Shown piece after piece: positions 33,947-43,110 of a stretch of 64,000 bases of DNA. The notes below the pieces were generated by a model that saw only the letters and a program-made list of their open reading frames with translations, searched no databases and was not told where the DNA came from. Source of the DNA: Aquificota bacterium (GTDB lineage Bacteria; Aquificota; Aquificia; Aquificales; Hydrogenothermaceae). The DNA lies in the NCBI GenBank assembly GCA_013153635.1, contig JAADDZ010000009.1:46564-110563 (forward strand), given 5' to 3'. Numbering within the stretch: the first letter of the stretch is position 1; every line of letters starts with the position of its first letter. The translations under genes were made by a program, and so were the position numbers.

Positions 33947-34966
33947 ATGATAAATATTAAGCCTTTAATAAACCCTTACGAATACATACAAATCACAAAA
34001 CCAAAAGGGTACTCTATATCCTTAAAAGTGGGAGAGATAGTAAAAGCAGAAGTGGTAGATATACTTCCCTCTGGTGGTGTAGTTATAAGAATGAAAGGAG
34101 CTTACATAACAGTAAGGACAGAGATTCCACTCCAAAAAGATAGTTCTTTGCTTTTACAGATTTTACAACTTCCCGAAGATAACAGGCTAAAAATATCACT
34201 CTTATCAGTGCTTAATCAAAAAGGACAGATAAACATAAACAAAGCTGAATTTTCAAGATTGGATATAAAGTCTCTAGCTTCTCTTATAGATATTGAGAAT
34301 GTAACCGAGTTTGAAAAAATTATGCTTTTTCAGATAATAAAAGAGAAAATATCCCCTTATAGAAATGTTATCTATCCCTTATCGATAAACAGTATATATC
34401 CTGACAATCTAAGATATGCAGTATACAACAGCGGTATATTTCTAGAGTCAAAACTAAAAAATATCTTAAAAGGCAAAAAAGAAGACCTAAAGAATGATAT
34501 AAAAGCGAATCTTTTACAGCAAATAGAAGATAACAACCTGTTTCATAATCTACTACAGACCAATACAAAAAAGAAAGCTCTCCTAAATGATATATATCTA
34601 TACCAGTTACTATCTAAACTCACAGAATCAGTGTATACATACATACCGATAAGTCTTAAACAGATAAAAAACTTCGACTTTTCTTACAAAAGAGAACAAA
34701 ATGGAGGAAATTTTGTCAAACTAGACCTATCTTTTGAAGAAAAAGGTAGAGTTCTTGTCATAGTAACTTATTACCAAAACTATCTTAATATTTTTTTCAA
34801 ATTTGAAGACAGTGATTTTAAAAAACAGGCAGAGAATCATATAGACAAACTAAAACAAAAACTCTCACCTATAAAAATAAATATCTTCTTTATAGAAGAT
34901 AAAGTACCCTTTGATAGATTAGAAACATTCGAAATATCAAAACATCTCTTGGATATAAAAACATGA
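33947..34966 (+). CDS. FliK-like flagellar hook-length family protein
   Basis: A 339-residue protein with an N-terminal beta-rich block (GEIVKAEVVDILPSGGVVIRMKGAYITVRTEIPL) and a C-terminal FliK-type domain (VKLDLSFEEKGRVLVIVTYYQNYLNIFFKF). It lacks the long central region of typical FliK. The partner gene starts within its stop (4-base overlap) and encodes a free FlhB C-terminal domain, as in the ylqG-ylqH pair of Bacillus. That supports a link to flagellar type III export. Confidence 0.68.
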   Translation: MINIKPLINPYEYIQITKPKGYSISLKVGEIVKAEVVDILPSGGVVIRMKGAYITVRTEIPLQKDSSLLLQILQLPEDNRLKISLLSVLNQKGQININKAEFSRLDIKSLASLIDIENVTEFEKIMLFQIIKEKISPYRNVIYPLSINSIYPDNLRYAVYNSGIFLESKLKNILKGKKEDLKNDIKANLLQQIEDNNLFHNLLQTNTKKKALLNDIYLYQLLSKLTESVYTYIPISLKQIKNFDFSYKREQNGGNFVKLDLSFEEKGRVLVIVTYYQNYLNIFFKFEDSDFKKQAENHIDKLKQKLSPIKINIFFIEDKVPFDRLETFEISKHLLDIKT

Positions 34967-35223
34967 AAAAAAAGGCTGTAGCTCTAAACTACGAAAAAAA
35001 TAAAGATTTAGCCCCAAAAGTAAAGGCAAAAGGGGAAGGTCTGATAGCCGAAAAAATAATACAGATAGCCCATCAAAACAACATTCCTATAAAAGAGGAT
35101 AAAGAACTTATACAGATACTATCCTCTATCCCTTTAGACCAAGAAATCCCTCCAGAACTTTACAAAGCAGTGGCAGAGATTTTTGCCTATATTTACTCTA
35201 TAAGTAAGAAAAAAATTGACTAA
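34963..35223 (+). CDS. FlhB C-terminal-domain homologue (FlhX/YlqH type)
   Basis: An 86-residue soluble protein equal to the cytoplasmic tail of FlhB. It has AVALNYEKNKDLAPKVKAKGEGLIAEKIIQIAHQNNIP, where FlhB proteins have the segment following the NPTH cleavage site, then a short EIPPELYKAVAEIFAYIY end. It has no membrane part and no NPTH. Such free-standing domains are found in flagellate and some non-flagellate bacteria. It overlaps the FliK-like gene by 4 bases. Confidence 0.82.
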   Translation: MKKKAVALNYEKNKDLAPKVKAKGEGLIAEKIIQIAHQNNIPIKEDKELIQILSSIPLDQEIPPELYKAVAEIFAYIYSISKKKID

Positions 35224-35241
35224 CAGATAAAAATTTTTTAT

Positions 35242-35260
35242 GATAATGATAATAATTATT
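35242..35260 (+). promoter_or_regulatory. Fur/PerR-type operator before the peroxidase gene
   Basis: GATAATGATAATAATTATT matches 17 of 19 positions of the classical Fur box. It lies 19 bases before the peroxidase start codon. Fur and PerR sites are similar, so either iron or peroxide control is possible. Confidence 0.65.
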
Positions 35261-35279
35261 AATAAATGGAGGGTAAGCT

Positions 35280-36332
35280 ATGAAAAATCTAAAAAAAGCT
35301 GTTTTTGGCATAGTCGCTACAACGCTAGCGGTAACCTGCTCCTATGCTGGTGATGATAGTAAACTTTTGGAGCAGGCAAAAGCGTATTTCAAACCTCTGC
35401 CAAAGGTAACTCCAGCACCAGCTTATAACCCAACCACTCCACAAAAGGTAAAGCTTGGGAAAATGCTTTACTACGATCCTAGACTCTCTTTAAGTGGTGT
35501 TATCAGTTGTAATACCTGCCATAACTTGTCTTTCTTTGGCTCTGATGACCTTGAGACATCTTTAGGGCATAAATTTCAAACAGGTGGTAGAAATGCTCCT
35601 ACAGTGTTAAATGCTGGTTTCCAGATAGCTCAATTCTGGGACGGTAGGGCAAAAGACCTAGAAGAACAAGCAAAAGGTCCTATCCTCAACCCTGTAGAGA
35701 TGGCTGTACCTAATCCAGAGTTAGTTATAAGCAGACTAAAAACGATAAAAGAGTACGTACAACTGTTCAAAGAGGCTTTCCCACAGGATAAAAACCCAGT
35801 AAATTATGATAATGTAGCAAAAGCTATCGCTTCTTTTGAGAGAACATTGGTAACCCCTTCTAGATTCGACGAATTCCTAAAAGGAAATACAAAAGCCCTA
35901 ACTAAAAAAGAAAAAGAAGGTCTCCGTCTATTTATAACCAAAGGTTGTGCCAGTTGTCATCAAGGAGTAGCTGTTGGTGGAACGATGTTTCAAAAAATGG
36001 GTGTAGTAAAACCTTATCCTACTGGACTATTAGGAGAAGACCTTGGAAGGTATAACGTAACCAAGAAAGAAGAGGATAAACATGTTTTCAAAGTACCTAT
36101 CCTAAGAAATATTACAAGAACTTATCCATACTTTAGTACTGGAAAGATATGGGATATAAAAGAAGCAGTTCAAATAATGGCAGAATATCAGTTAGGGATA
36201 AAACTAACACAAGACGAAATAGACAAGATAGTAGCATTTTTAGACTCTCTAACTGGAGAAATTCCTAAAGATGCTCTAACACTTCCAGTTTTACCTCCAT
36301 CAACCCCACAGACACCAAAACCTCAATTATAG
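35280..36332 (+). CDS. Di-haem cytochrome c peroxidase (CcpA/MauG family)
   Basis: A 350-residue secreted protein: signal peptide to about Ala23, haem site 1 CNTCH (Cys77, Cys80, His81), and haem site 2 CASCH (Cys223, Cys226, His227). The spacing and length match bacterial di-haem peroxidases, which reduce periplasmic hydrogen peroxide with electrons from cytochrome c or a quinol pathway. A Pro-rich tail ends the protein. TGGAGGG (35267-35273) supports the start. A Fur/PerR-like box precedes it and a terminator follows, so it is monocistronic and probably peroxide- or iron-responsive. Confidence 0.94.
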   Translation: MKNLKKAVFGIVATTLAVTCSYAGDDSKLLEQAKAYFKPLPKVTPAPAYNPTTPQKVKLGKMLYYDPRLSLSGVISCNTCHNLSFFGSDDLETSLGHKFQTGGRNAPTVLNAGFQIAQFWDGRAKDLEEQAKGPILNPVEMAVPNPELVISRLKTIKEYVQLFKEAFPQDKNPVNYDNVAKAIASFERTLVTPSRFDEFLKGNTKALTKKEKEGLRLFITKGCASCHQGVAVGGTMFQKMGVVKPYPTGLLGEDLGRYNVTKKEEDKHVFKVPILRNITRTYPYFSTGKIWDIKEAVQIMAEYQLGIKLTQDEIDKIVAFLDSLTGEIPKDALTLPVLPPSTPQTPKPQL

Positions 36333-36339
36333 ATTAAAC

Positions 36340-36359
36340 GGGGCATTAAGCCCCTTTTT
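36340..36359 (+). terminator. Terminator of the peroxidase gene
   Basis: GGGGC (36340-36344), ATTAA loop, GCCCC (36350-36354), TTTTT. Confidence 0.85.
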
Positions 36360-36417
36360 AAATCATTGTGAATTTTTGCTAAAATGAAGCCTACCAACTA
36401 AAGTGAGTGAGGAAAAT

Positions 36418-37665
36418 ATGGACAAAATGTTAGTTCATATATGCTGTGGAGTAGATGCGGTTTGGGCTATTAGAAAATTAAAAGAACAGTTTCCAGATAC
36501 GAAAATCAAAGGTTTTTTCTATGACCCTAACATACACCCCGAAGAAGAATATGAGCTAAGGTGGATAGAAACCAAAAGAGTTTGTGACTCCTTAGATATA
36601 GATTGTATAAAAGGGGAATACGACCTAGAAAACTGGTTAAATCAAGTAAAAGGATACGAAAATGAGCCAGAAAGGGGAGAAAGATGTTCTATATGCCATG
36701 ACATTCGACTAGAAAAAACAGCAAAAGTGGCAAAAGAGTTAGGATTTAACAAAATAACGACTGTTCTTTTGATGAGTCCTAAGAAAGATTTTCAGGTTCT
36801 AAAGCAGATAGGAGAACATATAGCCCAAAAATATGGAATCCAGTTTCAATCTGTAGAGTTTAGAAAAGGTGGTGGAATAGAGATGATGAACAAGCTCTCA
36901 AAACAGCAACAACTCTACCACCAAAATTACTGTGGCTGTATATATGGTCTTTTTAAACAAAGACAAGGTTTGGATATAATAACAGAGCTTGTATCCTTTG
37001 GTAAAGGAAGACTTGCAGGAAGTAGAGAAGAATTACTGTTTATAAAACAGATAAGGTCTTTTTGTGAAAATTTAGGAGTTTCATGCAAAGAACAGACCTT
37101 TAGTTTTATAAATTGGAAGCTAATATCTTCTATAATGAAGATACAAAAACAACCGGTATACCATACACTACTTCCTTACTCTTCTCCTATAAAAGGGATT
37201 TTAAGAGCAAAGATTGAGAGTATTATAGAAAAAGCTGATAAATATATATACAAACTAAACAAAACAGATACACAGATATGGAAACTAAAAAAAGAGTTAA
37301 AAGAAATTCCTCTAAAAGAGCCAAGAATTTTAACTAATCCAGTATTCATAGTAGGAAAAGATACAAACTTAGAGATAGGTCAAAAGATAGAGCTTCAGTT
37401 AAAAACCGAGTTTGATGCTTCAGCAAAGTCTCAAAACCTTATAATTGGTGATATAAAATCTCCAAATAAAATATTTTTTCATAGTGATACCCTACCTGAT
37501 GGAACTATGGGAGCAGATTTAAAAGAGATAATTTCTTGTATAAAACAAAACGAAGAACCACTAAAAAGAGGCTCTATCTGTATTGTAGTACTTGGAGCAA
37601 GTACTGTAGGTAATTTGGGAAAAAGAGCCTTTTTAGAATATACAGAGCTTGAGTCTAACCTTTGA
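36418..37665 (+). CDS. queH: Epoxyqueuosine reductase QueH with long C-terminal extension
   Basis: The ATG at 36418 follows TGAGGA (36408-36413); a GTG at 36403 has no such site. The first 190 residues are QueH (DUF208): HICCGVD (Cys9-Cys10), GERCSICHDIRLEKTA (Cys90, Cys93) and YCGC near residue 180. QueH reduces epoxyqueuosine in tRNA with a 4Fe-4S/iron site. The remaining 220 residues are an extension of unknown fold ending in ICIVVLGASTVGNLGKRAFLEY. Standard QueH is about 180-240 residues, so this is nearly twice as long. Confidence 0.86.
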   Translation: MDKMLVHICCGVDAVWAIRKLKEQFPDTKIKGFFYDPNIHPEEEYELRWIETKRVCDSLDIDCIKGEYDLENWLNQVKGYENEPERGERCSICHDIRLEKTAKVAKELGFNKITTVLLMSPKKDFQVLKQIGEHIAQKYGIQFQSVEFRKGGGIEMMNKLSKQQQLYHQNYCGCIYGLFKQRQGLDIITELVSFGKGRLAGSREELLFIKQIRSFCENLGVSCKEQTFSFINWKLISSIMKIQKQPVYHTLLPYSSPIKGILRAKIESIIEKADKYIYKLNKTDTQIWKLKKELKEIPLKEPRILTNPVFIVGKDTNLEIGQKIELQLKTEFDASAKSQNLIIGDIKSPNKIFFHSDTLPDGTMGADLKEIISCIKQNEEPLKRGSICIVVLGASTVGNLGKRAFLEYTELESNL

Positions 37666-39373
37666 ACTTTTCTCCAGAGATGGTTATGAATCTATAAAAG
37701 ACCCCTTTTTTCTTTATTAGTTCGTCCTTAGTTCCTTCTTCTACTATCTTTCCTTTATCTATCACTACTATTCTTTGGGTTTTTTCCAAAATCTTTAGCC
37801 TATGGGTAATCATCAGGATAGTATTCTTTTCAAACTCTGAAAATATATTGTTTATCACCTCTTCCTCTGTTTTTACATCAAGGGCAGAAGTCCCTTCATC
37901 TATGATAAGAATGTTCGGTCTTTTCAAAAAGATTCTTGCTATAGAGAGCCTCTGCCTTTCTCCTCCGGATAATCTAGAACCCTTTTCTCCAAGTACAGTA
38001 TCCAGACCTTTTTCTAGCTTGAATACAAAGTCGGCTTTTGCTTTTTTTAGAGCTTGTATTATCTCTTCATCAGTAGCATCAGGTTTTGCGATAAGCAGGT
38101 TGTTTCTAACTGTGTCATTGAATATAAAAACATCTTGAGAGACCATGCCAATTCTCTTTCTCAAAGAAGAGACCCTATACTCCCTTAGCTCATGCTCATC
38201 TAGAAAAACCTCTCCTTGATAATTCTTTATAAGAGCTGGAAGAATCTTTACCATAGTAGACTTACCAGAGCCGGTAAGTCCTACGATACCTAATTTTTCT
38301 CCAGCTTTTATACGGAGGTTTATACCATTTAGGATTTGATTTTCCTTTATTTTTAGGTACACATCTTTATACAGTATTTTTTCCTTTAGACCTTTAAACT
38401 CTATACCTTTATCTTCCTCTTGGGGTATCATCAAAAGGAATCTCAATCTATCGATAATCGGGTTTAGAGCTTTTATCTGTACCGCTCCCCTTTGTAAAAC
38501 TTGGAGAGAATTTATTAAAATAACTACACCTCCTAAAAAAGAGAAAAATTCTCCAGTAGAAAGGTTACCGCTGATAATTCTATAACCACCATAAAACACA
38601 ATCGCCGCAGTAGCAGAGTATCCAATAAACTCAACTACCGCTAGATATATACTCTCATAAAAAATATCTTTTTTCTGTCGGTGGTAGAGTTTATTATTAA
38701 TCTTTTGGAAAAGGGCGATAAAAGGCTTTTTATCAAAAAGTTTAACAACTTCTATTCCTGTAAGTATCTGATTTATAATCTGGGTAAATTCTGCAAAACT
38801 CTCTCTAAGCCTTTGAGAATACTTTTTCCTTTTATTCCCAAAGTAATTTAACGCCAAAGCCAAGAAAGGAACAGATACCAAGAATATCAAAAATAACTGC
38901 CAATCTCTATATATGAGAACTATTATCATAGCAACCACAGTAAATATCTGGGTAATAAGATTCACACTCAAAAGTTTTACAGTTTTGGTAAAAGCCTCTA
39001 AATCGTTTGTAATCCTACTTAGAATATCTCCAAGATTATTGTCAACAAAAAAAGAAGGCTCTGCGTTTAGTATTTTGTTATAAATGTCAGCCCTAATATT
39101 CCTAACAACTTTGAATATAGCAAGAGGATACAGATAATCTCTCATAAAAAAACCTAGCTGTTTAAAAAATGCTATAACTACGATAGCGGTAACAACAAAC
39201 TTTAGAGAGGTTAAATCCTTTGCGATAAAAACATCATCAATGATGTTTTTTATTATAAAAACGATTCCCGCCATCGCCAAAGATTCTATGATTCCCCCGA
39301 AAATAGCAAAAAGCATAAGATAGCTATAAGGCTTAAATAGTTTCCATAAGAAAGAGAAGTTATTTTCTTTCAT
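37655..39373 (-). CDS. MsbA-like ABC exporter (fused permease-ATPase)
   Basis: A 572-residue half-transporter. Six membrane segments cover about residues 12-300 and the ATPase follows: Walker A GLTGSGKST, ABC signature LSGGERQRLSIAR, Walker B ILIIDEGTSALD, and MITHR. Size and domain order fit MsbA or a related lipid/glycolipid flippase. It overlaps the upstream glycosyltransferase gene by 14 bases, so a lipid-linked sugar or lipid A substrate is likely. Its 3' end overlaps the end of queH by 11 bases. Confidence 0.9.
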   Translation of the reverse strand: MKENNFSFLWKLFKPYSYLMLFAIFGGIIESLAMAGIVFIIKNIIDDVFIAKDLTSLKFVVTAIVVIAFFKQLGFFMRDYLYPLAIFKVVRNIRADIYNKILNAEPSFFVDNNLGDILSRITNDLEAFTKTVKLLSVNLITQIFTVVAMIIVLIYRDWQLFLIFLVSVPFLALALNYFGNKRKKYSQRLRESFAEFTQIINQILTGIEVVKLFDKKPFIALFQKINNKLYHRQKKDIFYESIYLAVVEFIGYSATAAIVFYGGYRIISGNLSTGEFFSFLGGVVILINSLQVLQRGAVQIKALNPIIDRLRFLLMIPQEEDKGIEFKGLKEKILYKDVYLKIKENQILNGINLRIKAGEKLGIVGLTGSGKSTMVKILPALIKNYQGEVFLDEHELREYRVSSLRKRIGMVSQDVFIFNDTVRNNLLIAKPDATDEEIIQALKKAKADFVFKLEKGLDTVLGEKGSRLSGGERQRLSIARIFLKRPNILIIDEGTSALDVKTEEEVINNIFSEFEKNTILMITHRLKILEKTQRIVVIDKGKIVEEGTKDELIKKKGVFYRFITISGEKFKG

Positions 39374-40736
39374 AAAGCTCTATAAGTCCACCTTTGTATT
39401 CGTATGACTTAATAAGTTTACCATCTTTATAGTCACTACAGGTTATCAGATATTTCCAGTCCGGGTATACAAATGGAAAGCCTACTATCTTTTTTAGGTC
39501 TCTTTCTACAAAGAAACATACAGCCTTAAATTCATTACAAGAACAAGCTATCTTTTGATTTTTGTCTATTATAGAAACTATATCAGCTGATATTTTCTCT
39601 ATAGAACCGTATTTTTTCGATTTTTCAGGTATTACGACTAAACCGTACACAAATCTTAACAGTATAGAGATTATACTTAGGACAAAGAAAGTTCTTATTA
39701 TCCAATCTTTTTGAGGTTTGTTTAGAATGTATCCAAAAACCACAGCAACAAAAGGGAGCAAAGGGAGAATATATCTCGCATCAACGGTATACATACCTTT
39801 ACCCCCAGCAAAAAGTAGGTAAGGAACATAATTTATCAAAATAATAAGTAAAAATGCCTTTATAGGGTGTTTTAGAATCTGAACCTTGTATCTAACCAGT
39901 ACAAAAAGTACAAGCAAACTAGTCAAAAGAGTTTGTTTTATATTCTGTATAGGAAAAGATATAAGATGTGTAAAAAATTTGTGAAAATCTTTAGAGCCTT
40001 CTGCTCTCATAGCAACTTCAAAAAACATCATTTTCAGATAATCTACAGGGCTAACTGTCTGTATAAGCCAAGCGGCAGGAATCAAAACAGCCAAAATATA
40101 AGAAACGATAAAAGGTTTGGAAAAAAGTTTAAAATACTCTCTGTAATATATAGAAAGTCCAAGAAATGTTAGACCAAAAAATCCATAAGCATTAAAACCC
40201 TTTAGTAAAAATGCTAGTCCAGCAACAACCCCAGACATAACTATAAAACTACCATTTTCTTTCGTAAATCCAAGATACTGTAAAAACATCATAACAGCGA
40301 TAAAAAAAGTAAAAGTAGCGTCAATCTCCCCAAGATAACCATAGAAAAAAAGAATATCCCCAAAAGTGATAAAAGATAGACCACATATAAAAGCTAAAAG
40401 GCTATTCTTAAAGACTTTATAACTAAAGAAAATCACTGCCAAAGAACTAAAAAAAGTAAAAAATACAGACAAGATTCTAACAGTTAAAACATTCCACCCG
40501 ACTATCTTAGAAGATAAGATAGTTAACCACATAAACATTGGTGGTTTATTAAAATAATAAGCCCCTAACCTTGTAGGTTGAAAAAAGTCTCCTCTAAGGT
40601 ACATCTCATAAGCTAAGGTAAGGCGGAGAGGTTCATCTCCAACAGGTTCTAAAACACCTAAATTTACAAACATAGATAAAAACGCCAAAAGTATCAAAAT
40701 AAGAGCAAAAAGCTCTCTTCTATTGATTTTCCCCAT
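39360..40736 (-). CDS. GT39/ArnT-like membrane glycosyltransferase, paralogue 1
   Basis: A 458-residue polytopic protein. The first outer loop has GDEPLRLTLAYEMYLRGDFF and NKPPMFMWL, the ArnT/PMT active-site layout. About ten membrane helices follow. The short C-terminal soluble part has CSCNEFKAVCFFVERD and ends in KSYEYKGGLIELYERK. Very similar blocks occur in the 41630 gene, so the two are duplicates. It overlaps hemC (17 bases) and the ABC gene (14 bases). The role is probably transfer of sugar from a polyprenyl phosphate to lipid A or glycoprotein. Confidence 0.82.
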   Translation of the reverse strand: MGKINRRELFALILILLAFLSMFVNLGVLEPVGDEPLRLTLAYEMYLRGDFFQPTRLGAYYFNKPPMFMWLTILSSKIVGWNVLTVRILSVFFTFFSSLAVIFFSYKVFKNSLLAFICGLSFITFGDILFFYGYLGEIDATFTFFIAVMMFLQYLGFTKENGSFIVMSGVVAGLAFLLKGFNAYGFFGLTFLGLSIYYREYFKLFSKPFIVSYILAVLIPAAWLIQTVSPVDYLKMMFFEVAMRAEGSKDFHKFFTHLISFPIQNIKQTLLTSLLVLFVLVRYKVQILKHPIKAFLLIILINYVPYLLFAGGKGMYTVDARYILPLLPFVAVVFGYILNKPQKDWIIRTFFVLSIISILLRFVYGLVVIPEKSKKYGSIEKISADIVSIIDKNQKIACSCNEFKAVCFFVERDLKKIVGFPFVYPDWKYLITCSDYKDGKLIKSYEYKGGLIELYERK

Positions 40737-41640
40737 AAATCTCTTCTAAAACCTTTTTTGCTCCTTGTTCCAACAGTCTTTCTGCTAGAGATACCCCTAA
40801 CATTTTGGCTTCTTTTAAAGAACCACTAATCTTATCCTTAAATACTCTATTTCCTTCCAAGTCAGAAACAAAGCCAATTAGCTCAATCTCTCCATCTTTT
40901 ATCTCACTATAGGCGGCTATAGGAACTTGACACCCGCCTTCTAAAGTAGCAAGAAAACTTCTTTCAGCTGTAGCTCTAATCTGACTGTCTTTACTGTTTA
41001 AAATAGAGACTGCATCTATAATCCTTTTGTCATCTAGCCTACCTTCTATACCTAAGAACCCTTGACATACAGCTGGTATCATCTCTTGAGGAGAAAACAC
41101 TTTTTTCACCCTCTTTTCAAAACCTAACCTCTTTAAACCAGCATAAGCCAGTAAAATCCCATCATACTCACCTTGTTCTAACTTTTTGATTCTCGTATCC
41201 ACATTTCCTCTAAGGTCTTTAGTTTGTACTTTTGGAGCTAATATCTTTAGTTGAGCTTTCCTCCGTAGACTACTAGTACCGATGACAGAATTTTCGTCCA
41301 TACTATAAACATCTTCATATTTAACAGACAAAAAAGCGTCTCTAGGGTCTTCTCTATCTGAAACTGCAATAATACCTAAACCTTCAGGAAAATAAGTAGG
41401 AACATCTTTTAAAGAATGAACAGCTATATCGATTTCACCCCTTAAAAGAGCTTCTTCAATCTCTTTTACAAAGAGACCCTTGCCTCCTACCTTTGCCAAA
41501 GGAACATCAAGGATTTTGTCTCCTTTTGTAGTTATCTTTATAAGCTCCACTTGATAACCGTGCTTTCTCAAAATATCAGCTACATAATTAGCCTGCCAAA
41601 GAGCAAGCTTGCTTTTTCTAGTACCTATTCTAATTTTCAT
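40720..41640 (-). CDS. hemC: Porphobilinogen deaminase (hydroxymethylbilane synthase)
   Basis: A 306-residue enzyme of standard length: RIGTRKSKLALWQA at the N-terminus, HSLKDVPT near residue 80, SSLRRKAQL and DLRGNVDTR in the middle. The dipyrromethane-cofactor Cys is in LEGGCQVPIAAY. It polymerises four porphobilinogens in haem and sirohaem synthesis. It is sandwiched, with overlapping ends, between two paralogous GT39 genes, an odd home for a haem gene. hemH lies just upstream on the opposite strand. Confidence 0.97.
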   Translation of the reverse strand: MKIRIGTRKSKLALWQANYVADILRKHGYQVELIKITTKGDKILDVPLAKVGGKGLFVKEIEEALLRGEIDIAVHSLKDVPTYFPEGLGIIAVSDREDPRDAFLSVKYEDVYSMDENSVIGTSSLRRKAQLKILAPKVQTKDLRGNVDTRIKKLEQGEYDGILLAYAGLKRLGFEKRVKKVFSPQEMIPAVCQGFLGIEGRLDDKRIIDAVSILNSKDSQIRATAERSFLATLEGGCQVPIAAYSEIKDGEIELIGFVSDLEGNRVFKDKISGSLKEAKMLGVSLAERLLEQGAKKVLEEIYGENQ

Positions 41641-42988
41641 CTTTACTCCTTTTGTACAGCTTTATAATTCCTTTTCTGTATTTGTAAGATTTAATCAGTT
41701 TACCACTATCTAGATTATTGCAGTCAATCAAATAATCCCAATCTCTTTCAAGATGAGGGAGTTTTAAAATCTTGTCCTCGTACACCTCTACAAAGAAACA
41801 CACAGATTTGTGAGACCCTTCACAGTTGCAAACTATATTCCCATTATCAATAATCTTAGCCATATCAAGAGCTATAGATTTGATATTTCCATCTTTTTTC
41901 ATTATATATGGTACCAAAAAAACACCTGCAAAAAGTCTAAGAACGATAAAAAATGCAACCGCTACAAAGAAAGCTTTTTGTAAAGTTTTAGAATTTCTCG
42001 ATAAAGCATAACCAAAAACAACAGCAAAGATAGGAAAAAGAGGTAACACATACCGTCCATGACTCCCAACAGAAAACAGATAAGGTAGATAATTTATACC
42101 AATAATAAAAAACAAAAGTTTTACATCTTTATTTAGAGGGATTTTTTTTCTAATAGCCATATAAATAAAAAAAACACTAGCAGGTAAGGTCTGTTTTATG
42201 TTAGTCAGAGGATAACCTAAGATATGTTTAATCAAGGCATGAGAGTCCTTTTTAACTCTTTGAGTTCCTTCATACAAAAGAGTCTTCAACAAAGTTATAG
42301 GCTGTGAAGTCGAAAAAATCCACACAGCAGGAACTAACAGAGCAAAAACATAAGACAGAAGGAAGATTGGTCTAAATAAAACAAAAAACTTTTTATAAAA
42401 TACAGCCATAACCAAAAAATTAGTCCCAAAAAAAAGATAAGAAGGTATACCTTTGAGAAGAAATGATAGACCAGCTACCACACCAGACAGTACGATAAAA
42501 ATCCCTTTATTCTCTCTAAAACCTATAAACTGGAGAACAAACATAAAAAAAACAAAAAAAGTAAAAGTAGCATCAATCTCGCCTATCCACCCATACCAAA
42601 AAAGCACATCAAAAAAAGACAGATAAGCAACAGCTCCAAAAAACCCAGCCTTCTCATCTTTGAATAGATATTTTGAAAAAAAATAGATTAACAAAGCGGT
42701 CAAAACGACAAAAAAGATAGACAAAGCTCTAATCGTTACCGCGTCCCAGCCAAAAATTTTTGAAGAAACAACAGTAAACCAATAGAACAAAGGAGGTTTG
42801 TTCAGATAGACCTCTCCAAGATAGGTAAGATTTATAAAATCTCCACTTTTGACCATCTCAAAAGCAGGAATAAGCCTTTTAGCTTCTTCTCCTCTAAGGT
42901 TATAACTGTTTAGATTTATACTCATAGAGACAATGTAGACAACCAAAAAAAAGAAAAAATATAAACGCAGATTCCCCCTAACTTTCAC
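41630..42988 (-). CDS. GT39/ArnT-like membrane glycosyltransferase, paralogue 2
   Basis: A 452-residue polytopic protein with GEEAKRLIPAFEMVKSGDF and NKPPLFYWF in the first outer loop, about ten membrane helices and a C-terminal CNCEGSHKSVCFFVE block. It ends in KLIKSYKYRKGIIKLYKRSK and is alignable with the 39360 gene almost throughout. It is first in the four-gene overlapping unit, its stop overlapping hemC by 11 bases. A Cys pair is kept in the C-terminal part of both paralogues. The acceptor is not known. Confidence 0.82.
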   Translation of the reverse strand: MKVRGNLRLYFFFFLVVYIVSMSINLNSYNLRGEEAKRLIPAFEMVKSGDFINLTYLGEVYLNKPPLFYWFTVVSSKIFGWDAVTIRALSIFFVVLTALLIYFFSKYLFKDEKAGFFGAVAYLSFFDVLFWYGWIGEIDATFTFFVFFMFVLQFIGFRENKGIFIVLSGVVAGLSFLLKGIPSYLFFGTNFLVMAVFYKKFFVLFRPIFLLSYVFALLVPAVWIFSTSQPITLLKTLLYEGTQRVKKDSHALIKHILGYPLTNIKQTLPASVFFIYMAIRKKIPLNKDVKLLFFIIGINYLPYLFSVGSHGRYVLPLFPIFAVVFGYALSRNSKTLQKAFFVAVAFFIVLRLFAGVFLVPYIMKKDGNIKSIALDMAKIIDNGNIVCNCEGSHKSVCFFVEVYEDKILKLPHLERDWDYLIDCNNLDSGKLIKSYKYRKGIIKLYKRSKDEN

Positions 42989-43110
42989 CTAAGCACCTAT
43001 ATAAAAAAATTTATCCAAAATTATACCAAATTAGAATAAGTTATAACTTTTTCAATTTGAAATTAGAACTACGCTGATATATCATTGTTCAAAAACAAAA
43101 AGAGAAAAAA

